Shown here piece after piece: positions 7,096-13,659 of a DNA stretch of 13,659 bases. The number at the start of each line of letters is the position of its first letter. The first letter of the stretch is position 1. Source of the DNA: CAVVWJ01 sp964475685 (GTDB taxonomy: Bacteria; Gemmatimonadota; Gemmatimonadetes; Gemmatimonadales; GWC2-71-9); contig CAYYXP010000136.1 in assembly GCA_964475685.1 (NCBI GenBank), positions 1 to 13,659 on the forward strand, given 5' to 3'. The notes below the pieces were generated by a model. That model did not search any database. It was given only the letters and a program-made list of their open reading frames with translations, and was not told the DNA's origin. Both the position numbers and the translations under genes were made by a program.

Positions 7096-9226
7096 CGGAG
7101 TAGTCCCCGCGCATCGCGGGCGCGTAGTGGTCCTGCACGTAGTTCTCGACCATCCGCCGGGCGGTGAAACGGCGCCCCGCGAGCCGGAGCGCATGCCGCA
7201 TCTTCTCCACCCAGCCCAGGGGGACCCCGGCCGAGTCGCGGGTGTAGAAGAGCGGGATGACCTGCTCCTCGAGGAGCCGGTAGAACTGGGCGGCGTCGGA
7301 GGCGTCGGCATCTTCCGTTTCGCCGGCGGGTGAGATCGCCCACCCGCTCAATCCGTCATAGCCCTCCTGCCACCAGCCGTCCAGGGTGCCGAGTTGCGGC
7401 ACCCCGTTCAGGGCGGCCTTCATCCCGCTGGTTCCCGAGGCCTCGAGGGGCACGCGCGGGAGGTTGACCCAGAGATCCACCCCCTGGACGAGCAGATGGG
7501 CCAGGTGCATGTCGTAGTCCTCGAGGAAGGCCACCCGGCCCTCGAACTCGGGGTCTCTGGTGAACTGATAGACGCTCTGCAGCACTTCCTTCCCCGGATT
7601 GTCGGCCGGGTGGGCCTTCCCCGCGAAGATGATTTGCACCGGCCGCCATGGATCGACCAGGAGCCGGCGAAGCCTCTCGAGGTCCCGGAAGATGAGATTG
7701 GCGCGCTTGTAGGTGGCGAACCGCCGGGCGAAGCCGATAGTGAGCGCCGTCGGGTCGAGCAGCGTTCCCGCGCCCACCACCTGGGCCGCCTCCTTGAGCT
7801 GGCCGGCGAAGCGGCGCCGGGCGTCCTCCCGGATGAAGTTCCCCAGGACCAGCTTGAGACGGTTGTGCGCCTCCCAGAGCTTGGCGTGTTCGAGTGTGAG
7901 CACCTGGTCCCAGAGGTGCGGATCGTCGAGCCGGTTGCCCCAGTCCGGGCCGAGATGCTCGTCAAGCAGCCCCATGATCGAGCTGCCCATCCAGGTGGCG
8001 AGGTGGACGCCGTTGGTCACGTGCCCGATGGGGACCGTCTCCCACGGCCGCGCGGGCCACAGGTCCCGCCAGAGATTGCGGGAGACCTGGCCGTGGCGGC
8101 GGGAGACGCCGTTGACGTGCCCGCAGAGGCGCATCGCGGTCACGGTCATGTGGAACTGCCCGGGCAGTGAGGGGTGGGTGCCGAGGGCGAAGAAGGCTTC
8201 GCGCCCCAGGCCGAGGTCGGTCCAGACCGGTCCGGCCACTCCTTCGAGCTGGTCCACGGAAAAGGAATCGTGCCCGGCCGGCACCGGCGTGTGGGTGGTG
8301 AACACGCTGCGGCCCCGCACCTCGCGTGCCGCCTCCGCGTAGGTCATCCCCTGGACGATGCACTCGCGCAGCCGTTCCACCAGCATGAAGGCGGCGTGCC
8401 CCTCGTTGGCGTGCCAGGCGCCGGGATCGATCCCCATCGCCCGCAGCACCCGCACGCCGCCTACGCCGAGAATCCACTCCTGGCGCAGCCGCAGATCGGG
8501 CCCGCCGGCGTACAGCTTGTTCATCAGGCCCCGATCATCGGGGTGGTTGTCCTCGAGGTTGGTGTCGAGGAGAAAGATCGGGACCCGGCCCACCATCATC
8601 TTCCACGCGCGCACGTGCACCGGGCGCCCGGAAGTCTCCACCGTGGCGAGGTAGCCTTCCTTCTGCTTCCCCGGAACCGGAACGAGAGGCGTCAGACTGA
8701 TGTCGAACTCCTCGTCGCTGTCCTCCTGCCATCCGTCGAGCCGGAGCCGCTGGTCGAAGTAGCCCTTCATGTAGAAGAGCCCGACCCCCACCATCGGTAC
8801 GCCGAGATCGCTCGAGGCCTTGCAGTGATCACCGGCCAGCACGCCGAGGCCCCCCGAGTAGATGGGCACCGAGGCGTGAAGGCCGAATTCGGCACAGAAG
8901 TAGGCCACGGGACGGCCGTTCAGCTCGGGATGGGCCTGGGCGAACCAGGTGTCGGCGCTCGACGTCTCGTGCCCCATGTGCGCCATGACGTCGTCGTAGC
9001 GGCGCAGAAAGTCGCTATCGCTGGCGCACGCGGCAATCCGGGCGGGATCCACCCGGCAGAGCAGCTCGAGCGGGTTGTGCCGCGCCTGGTGCCAGAGCGC
9101 CTCGTCCACCGAACGGAAGAGAGCGCGCGCCTCGCGGCTCCAGCTCCACCAGAGATTCATGGCGAGCGCGGAAAGGCCTTCGATGCGGGCGGGGAGGTAG
9201 GGGATCCGGTCGTGCGGGGTCGTCAT
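7073..9226 (-). CDS. glgP: Alpha-glucan (glycogen) phosphorylase, GT35, DUF3417 type
   Basis: This PLP enzyme phosphorolyses alpha-1,4-glucan to glucose-1-phosphate in the cytoplasm. It has 717 residues. The N-terminal 85 or so form a DUF3417-like helical region (MNLWWSWSREARALF), typical of the Mycobacterium/Thermotoga branch of glucan phosphorylases. Then come YFCAEFGLHASVPIYSGGLGVLAGDH (about 109-134), HANEGHAAFMLVER, TTHTPVPAGHD, VTNGVHLATW, GFARRFATYKR, and the PLP-lysine block EASGTSGMKAALNG with Lys603, followed by GTLDGWW. It is shorter than E. coli GlgP (about 815) but has all the core motifs, as expected for this subfamily. The ATG at 9226 is 44 nt after ettA with no Shine-Dalgarno sequence. 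The stop lies inside the proposed start of glgA. It is the first gene of the glucan block and probably works on the polymer made by its neighbours. Confidence 0.96.
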   Translation of the reverse strand: MTTPHDRIPYLPARIEGLSALAMNLWWSWSREARALFRSVDEALWHQARHNPLELLCRVDPARIAACASDSDFLRRYDDVMAHMGHETSSADTWFAQAHPELNGRPVAYFCAEFGLHASVPIYSGGLGVLAGDHCKASSDLGVPMVGVGLFYMKGYFDQRLRLDGWQEDSDEEFDISLTPLVPVPGKQKEGYLATVETSGRPVHVRAWKMMVGRVPIFLLDTNLEDNHPDDRGLMNKLYAGGPDLRLRQEWILGVGGVRVLRAMGIDPGAWHANEGHAAFMLVERLRECIVQGMTYAEAAREVRGRSVFTTHTPVPAGHDSFSVDQLEGVAGPVWTDLGLGREAFFALGTHPSLPGQFHMTVTAMRLCGHVNGVSRRHGQVSRNLWRDLWPARPWETVPIGHVTNGVHLATWMGSSIMGLLDEHLGPDWGNRLDDPHLWDQVLTLEHAKLWEAHNRLKLVLGNFIREDARRRFAGQLKEAAQVVGAGTLLDPTALTIGFARRFATYKRANLIFRDLERLRRLLVDPWRPVQIIFAGKAHPADNPGKEVLQSVYQFTRDPEFEGRVAFLEDYDMHLAHLLVQGVDLWVNLPRVPLEASGTSGMKAALNGVPQLGTLDGWWQEGYDGLSGWAISPAGETEDADASDAAQFYRLLEEQVIPLFYTRDSAGVPLGWVEKMRHALRLAGRRFTARRMVENYVQDHYAPAMRGDYSGDDPPTA

Positions 9227-9270
9227 GCCGTAGTATGTCCGGCCATGGGAGGTGGGGCAACCGGCATGCG

Positions 9271-10947
<1,677 letters not shown>

Positions 10948-10956
10948 AGGGCGGGG

Positions 10957-10962
10957 AATATA
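10957..10962 (-). promoter_or_regulatory. Candidate -10 element of ettA, suggesting a leaderless mRNA
   Basis: The minus strand reads TATATT, one mismatch from TATAAT, ending 9 nt before the ettA ATG. Initiation about 7 nt downstream of it would give a transcript with almost no 5' leader. No good -35 hexamer is visible; that position falls in the stem and T-run of the SWIB terminator. There is no Shine-Dalgarno sequence before the ATG, which agrees with a leaderless start. This rests on sequence only. Confidence 0.35.
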
Positions 10963-10973
10963 GCGGGCAAACG

Positions 10974-11000
10974 AAAAAGGGCATCCCAGCGGGGATGCCC
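10974..11000 (-). terminator. Rho-independent terminator of the SWIB gene
   Basis: On the minus strand a perfect 9-bp stem (GGGCATCCC, 4-nt loop, GGGATGCCC; bases 10979-11000) is followed directly by TTTTT (10978-10974). It begins 24 nt after the SWIB-gene stop and lies before the ettA start. It should end SWIB transcription and give ettA its own transcription unit. The plus strand has no T-run after the stem, so it is one-directional. Confidence 0.88.
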
Positions 11001-11024
11001 CTGTTTCGATGGTCCGTCGAACGA

Positions 11025-11414
11025 CTAGCTGAGGTGCCTGCTGACGAGCTTGGTCATCTCGAACATCGAGACCTGCGACCGGCCGCCGAACACTGTGCGG
11101 AGTCTGTCGTCGGCATTGATCATGATGCGCTTCTTGGAGTCCTGCAGGCCATTCCGCTTGATGTACTGCCAGAGCTTCTTGGTGACTTCGGTGCGCGGCA
11201 TGGCGCTCGACCCGATCACGGCGGCCAGGGCGTTGCTCGGCTGCACCGGCTTCATGAATGCCGCGCTCGGCGTGCGCTTCTTGCCGGACTTCTTCACCGC
11301 CCGCTTGGCCCTTTTCACCGCCCGCTTGACCTTCCTCACCGCCCGCTTGACCTTCCTCACGGTCCTCTTGGTGGCCCTCTTGGCTTTCCGTGCGGCCTTC
11401 TTCTTGGCGGCCAT
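11025..11414 (-). CDS. SWIB/MDM2-domain protein with histone-like Lys/Arg tail
   Basis: This small protein has 129 residues in two parts. Residues 1-48 are almost only Lys, Arg, Ala and Val with a heptad-like pattern (KVKRAVR, KVKRAVK, RAKRAVK), resembling histone H1 or bacterial Hc1-like tails and expected to bind DNA or RNA. Residues about 52-128 form a SWIB domain: FMKPVQPSNALAAVIG, MPRTEVTKKLWQYIKRNGLQD, INADDRLRTVFG and VSMFEMTKLVSRHL. SWIB is known from eukaryotic SWI/SNF (BAF60b) subunits and from chlamydiae and other bacteria, where a role in nucleoid or topoisomerase function has been proposed. The role here is inferred as a nucleoid-associated protein. The ATG at 11414 is preceded by a good GAGGAG site 7 nt away, the only strong Shine-Dalgarno sequence in the window. 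The gene has its own terminator, so it is probably monocistronic and strongly expressed. Confidence 0.92.
   Translation of the reverse strand: MAAKKKAARKAKRATKRTVRKVKRAVRKVKRAVKRAKRAVKKSGKKRTPSAAFMKPVQPSNALAAVIGSSAMPRTEVTKKLWQYIKRNGLQDSKKRIMINADDRLRTVFGGRSQVSMFEMTKLVSRHLS
11293..11375 (-). repeat. 21-bp tandem repeats coding the basic tail of the SWIB protein
   Basis: The plus-strand core CACCGCCCGCTTG recurs at 11295, 11316 and 11337, with a degenerate fourth copy at 11358, an exact 21-bp period. Each unit codes for seven residues of the KxKRAVx type. Copy number could change by slippage without breaking the frame. It is a coding repeat, not a CRISPR. Confidence 0.85.
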
Positions 11415-11624
11415 AGCGTGTCTCCTCGTTGAGGTGTGAGAGCCCTGCGTGCCTCGAAAACCGGCAACTACCGAGACAAACAGTAAACGACTCGCGCAAA
11501 TTTACAATAGGGAAATCCCGGTTTTCCCTCTGGGATTGCCCTGGCCGGTCCGCGGCCGACCTGTCTTCCGGCGTGATTTCGCGGGCCGTCCGCCCCCCTC
11601 GCCCCCCCCGAACGGGCCACTGCC
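11415..11624. other. Divergent intergenic region between the SWIB and PQQ-dehydrogenase genes
   Basis: These 210 bp hold no credible gene. The part at about 11461-11530 is clearly richer in A and T than the flanking genes and should hold promoters for both directions. Toward the plus-strand gene a TACAAT box lies at 11503-11508 without a convincing -35. Toward SWIB the same stretch reads TAAATTTG on the minus strand (11504-11497). An inverted repeat GGGAAA/TTTCCC (11510-11515 and 11523-11528, 7-nt spacer) sits just beyond the TACAAT box. C-runs of 6 (11593-11598) and 8 (11602-11609) precede the dehydrogenase start. Assigning individual promoter elements is tentative. Confidence 0.6.
11422..11427 (-). 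promoter_or_regulatory. Strong ribosome binding site of the SWIB gene
   Basis: The minus strand reads GAGGAG, ending 7 nt before the ATG at 11414, an optimal Shine-Dalgarno position that fixes the start. The site overlaps a small CCTC-AAC-GAGG hairpin (11424-11434), which could partly mask it. No other gene start in the window has a comparable site. Confidence 0.8.
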
Positions 11625-12869
11625 ATGCCTTGCTTCCGTCGCATGTCGCTGTTCGTCGCCCTCGCACTGCTCGCCCCGGCAGGCCTCCCGGCCCTCGTGC
11701 AGGCCCCGCCCACCTGCACCCCGGGCAATGCCGGCCTGACGCTTCCGAGGGACTTCTGCGCCGTCCTCGTGGACGGCGATGCCGGGCCGGTGCGGCAGCT
11801 CGCCGTTTCCCCCGATGGCGCGCTCTACGCGGCGGTGTCGGGCCACGGGTTCGGTGGGGGAGTCCGCGGCTATCGTGGTCGCGATGGCGACGGCGAGCCC
11901 GACGAGCGCGCAAGCTTCGGCCCGCGGGGAGGGAACGATGTGGAGGTCCGTGACGGACACCTTTACCTCGCCCTCAACGACCGCATCGTCCGCTGGCGGC
12001 TGGCGCCGGGGAAGCTGGAACCGGAAGGTCGCGAGGAGACGATCGTTTCGGGCCTGCCGCACGAGGGCAACCACGGGGCGAAAAGCGTGGTGTTCGGCGG
12101 AGGCGACACCATGTTCGTGAGCATCGGGTCGGCCACGAACAGCTGCCAGAAGAGCGACCGGAGCGCCGGCTCCCCCGGCATGGATCCCTGCGCCGAGCTC
12201 GAGCGGCACGCCGGGATCTGGCAGTTCTCCGCGACCAGGGCGGGTCAGACGTTTGCCGCGGGCCGCCGCTACGCCACCGGCATGCGGAACCCTCTCGCCA
12301 CGACCATCCAGCCCGGCACGGGCGCGCTCTACGCGGCCATCCACGGCCGCGACCAGCTGGGCGACAACTGGGGGTTCAGCGCCGAGCGGAACGCGGAGAA
12401 CCCGGCGGAGGAGCTGGTGGTGGTGGGGCAGGGGGACGACTTCGGGTGGCCCTACTGCTACTACAGCGTGGAGAACACCGCCAAGGTCCTCGCCCCGGAA
12501 TACGGCGGCGACGGCAAGGCGGTGGGGCGATGCTCCGGAGCCAAGGACCCGGCCATCGCCTTTCCGGCGCACTGGGCGCCGCTGGCGCTTGCGTTCTACC
12601 CGGGCGACGGATTCGGGGAGAAGTACAGGGGCGGCCTTTTCGTCGCGTTCCACGGATCGTGGAACCGGGCGCCCCTCCCGCAGGCCGGGTATCGCGTGGT
12701 GTTCGCCCCGTTCGTGAACGGCAGGGCCACCGGCCGCTACGAGACCTTCGCCACGGGCGCCGGGGGGCCGACGGACCTGCACGCGAGCGGCCTGGCGGTG
12801 GGGCCGGACGGCTCGCTGTACATCTCCGCGGACAAGAACGGGAAAATCTGGAAGGTGGTGCGACGGTAG
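11625..12869 (+). CDS. Secreted PQQ-dependent sugar (sorbosone-type) dehydrogenase
   Basis: This 414-residue beta-propeller dehydrogenase of the soluble glucose/sorbosone dehydrogenase family is expected to oxidise an aldose or related sugar outside the cytoplasm with PQQ as cofactor. Residues 1-27 look like a signal peptide: two arginines, a hydrophobic core (MSLFVALALLAPAGL), then a VQA cleavage site before APP-type sequence. Family features seen: GNHGAKSVVFG at 148-158 with His150 as candidate catalytic base, FVSIGSATNSC, RYATGMRNPLA at 215-225, GDDFGWPYCYY at 270-280, AFHGSWNRAP at 341-350, and ASGLAVGPDGSLYISADKNGKIWKV at the end. Six cysteines in the mature part fall in three close pairs (31/45, 174/189, 278/303), suggesting disulfides. 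ATG 11625 or ATG 11643 could be the start; neither has a Shine-Dalgarno sequence. It is alone on its strand. The substrate cannot be told from sequence, and no PQQ synthesis gene is nearby. Confidence 0.88.
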   Translation: MPCFRRMSLFVALALLAPAGLPALVQAPPTCTPGNAGLTLPRDFCAVLVDGDAGPVRQLAVSPDGALYAAVSGHGFGGGVRGYRGRDGDGEPDERASFGPRGGNDVEVRDGHLYLALNDRIVRWRLAPGKLEPEGREETIVSGLPHEGNHGAKSVVFGGGDTMFVSIGSATNSCQKSDRSAGSPGMDPCAELERHAGIWQFSATRAGQTFAAGRRYATGMRNPLATTIQPGTGALYAAIHGRDQLGDNWGFSAERNAENPAEELVVVGQGDDFGWPYCYYSVENTAKVLAPEYGGDGKAVGRCSGAKDPAIAFPAHWAPLALAFYPGDGFGEKYRGGLFVAFHGSWNRAPLPQAGYRVVFAPFVNGRATGRYETFATGAGGPTDLHASGLAVGPDGSLYISADKNGKIWKVVRR

Positions 12870-12899
12870 GCGCGAGCGCGGACGTTCGGGCCCCTACCG
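12864..12899. terminator. Possible shared hairpin between convergent stops
   Basis: Perfect 7-bp arms CGGTAGG (12864-12870) and CCTACCG (12893-12899) enclose a 22-nt GC-rich loop. Each arm contains the TAG stop of one of the two convergent genes. No T-run follows on either strand, so it is not a classical intrinsic terminator. It may slow polymerase from both sides, or be chance in GC-rich DNA. Confidence 0.3.
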
Positions 12900-13659
12900 C
12901 GCGCCCTTCAGCTGCGCCTCCACCTCCGAAAGCTTCGGCTCGATCTCGATCGGCCGGTTCGCACCGGGCGGGGGCGGGTCCATCTCCCGGTGGTACTGCA
13001 GCAGCGCGCCCGGGTCCTTGAGTACGTGCCCGGTCAGCACCACCACCACCCGCTGCGAGGGATCCACCACTCCGCGACGCACCAGCGCGCGGAGCCCCGC
13101 GACCGCGGCCGCGCTGGCGGGCTCGCAGCCGACGCCGCACCCGTCCACCGCCGCCTTCGCTTCCATCAGCTCCGCGTCCGACACCGACAGCACGACGCCG
13201 TCGGTCTCCCGGATCGCGAGCACCGCGCGGTCGTACGAGGCGGGATCGCCGATCCGGATTGCGGTGGCAATCGTCTCCGCCTTGACCCTGTGCCGGGTCG
13301 CGAACTTCTCCTCGAAGCTTCGCACGAACGGCGCCGCTCCCTCGGCCTGCACCGCGGCGAGACGGGGGAGTCGGGAGATCAGTCCCCACTCCTTCGCCTC
13401 GCGGAGCGCCTTCCCGAACGCCGCGGTGTTCCCCAGGTTGCCTGCCGGGAGCACGATCCAGTCCGGCGCATCCCAGCCGAGCTGCTGGAGCATTTCCAGC
13501 ACGATCGTCTTCTGCCCTTCGAGCCGGAACGGATTGATCGAGTTGAGCAGGTAGACGCCGAGCCGGGCGCTCGCCGCCTCCACCAGCTGGAGGCAGGCGT
13601 CGAAGTCGCCGCGGGCCAGCAGCGTCCTCGCGCCGTACGCCAGCGACTGGGCCAGCTTG
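12894..13659 (-). CDS. thrC: Threonine synthase, N-terminus beyond window edge
   Basis: This PLP enzyme converts O-phospho-L-homoserine to threonine. The 254 C-terminal residues are present; the family has roughly 350-480, so the start and the PLP-lysine segment lie beyond base 13659. Seen: AQSLAYGARTLLARGDFDAC at the window edge, LLNSINPFRLEGQKT, the phosphate-binding loop LPAGNLGNTAAFGKA, VLSVSDAELMEAKAAVDGCGVGCEPASAAAVAGL and VVVLTGHVLKDPGAL. SINPFRLEGQKT and GNLGNT followed by GCEPASA and TGHVLKDP are typical of threonine synthase rather than threonine dehydratase. The tail after LKDP (PPPPGANRPIEIEPKLSEVEAQL) is proline-rich then charged and probably flexible. The gene converges with the dehydrogenase gene, with 24 nt between the two stops. 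Confidence 0.96.
   Translation of the reverse strand, partial: KLAQSLAYGARTLLARGDFDACLQLVEAASARLGVYLLNSINPFRLEGQKTIVLEMLQQLGWDAPDWIVLPAGNLGNTAAFGKALREAKEWGLISRLPRLAAVQAEGAAPFVRSFEEKFATRHRVKAETIATAIRIGDPASYDRAVLAIRETDGVVLSVSDAELMEAKAAVDGCGVGCEPASAAAVAGLRALVRRGVVDPSQRVVVVLTGHVLKDPGALLQYHREMDPPPPGANRPIEIEPKLSEVEAQLKGAR

Noticed and set aside
5569..7311. Glycogen synthase start at the ATG at 7311
   Set aside because: It would overlap glgP by 239 bp, and the added residues are Ser/Arg/Pro-rich shadow sequence of the phosphorylase C-terminus.
11293..11375. CRISPR-like direct repeats
   Set aside because: The units are contiguous 21-bp coding repeats in frame with the SWIB gene, without spacers.
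11502..12782. 426-residue minus-strand frame opposite the dehydrogenase gene
   Set aside because: The plus strand encodes a signal peptide and conserved dehydrogenase motifs; the minus frame is low-complexity shadow sequence.

Overview
The window is GC-rich, gene-dense bacterial chromosome. All but one of its genes lie on the minus strand. The high GC, the GH57-type glucan enzymes, the SWIB protein with a lysine/arginine tail and the near absence of Shine-Dalgarno sequences would suit Gemmatimonadota or a similar environmental phylum. That placement is inference from gene content, not a phylogenetic result. No mobile element, CRISPR array, tRNA, rRNA or phage gene is visible.

Layout, reading the minus strand in its own direction from high to low coordinates. 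At the right edge (12894-13659) is the C-terminal part of a threonine synthase. It converges on the only plus-strand gene (11625-12869), a predicted secreted PQQ-dependent sugar dehydrogenase. A 210-bp divergent intergenic region (11415-11624) separates that gene from a small basic SWIB-domain protein (11025-11414). The SWIB gene ends in a clear intrinsic terminator (10974-11000). Next come ettA (9271-10947), an ABC-F translation factor, and then a tightly packed six-gene block: alpha-glucan phosphorylase (7073-9226), glycogen synthase (5569-7095), GH57 branching enzyme (3863-5572), GH57 4-alpha-glucanotransferase/amylase (1923-3860), N-carbamoylputrescine amidohydrolase (1039-1926) and agmatine deiminase (1-1036, cut by the window edge).

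How the genes work together. The four carbohydrate genes form an almost complete storage-glucan cycle. GlgA elongates from ADP-glucose, the GH57 branching enzyme makes alpha-1,6 branches, phosphorylase releases glucose-1-phosphate, and the second GH57 enzyme can rearrange or trim the short chains phosphorylase leaves behind. ADP-glucose pyrophosphorylase (GlgC), a GH13 branching enzyme and a debranching enzyme are not in the window. The last two genes turn agmatine into putrescine by way of N-carbamoylputrescine. They are joined to the glucan genes by an ATGA stop/start overlap and 2-nt gaps, so both pathways are probably made from one transcript. That junction is the most distinctive feature of the window. 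I found no convincing new type of system; the findings are mostly unusual arrangements and small regulatory candidates.
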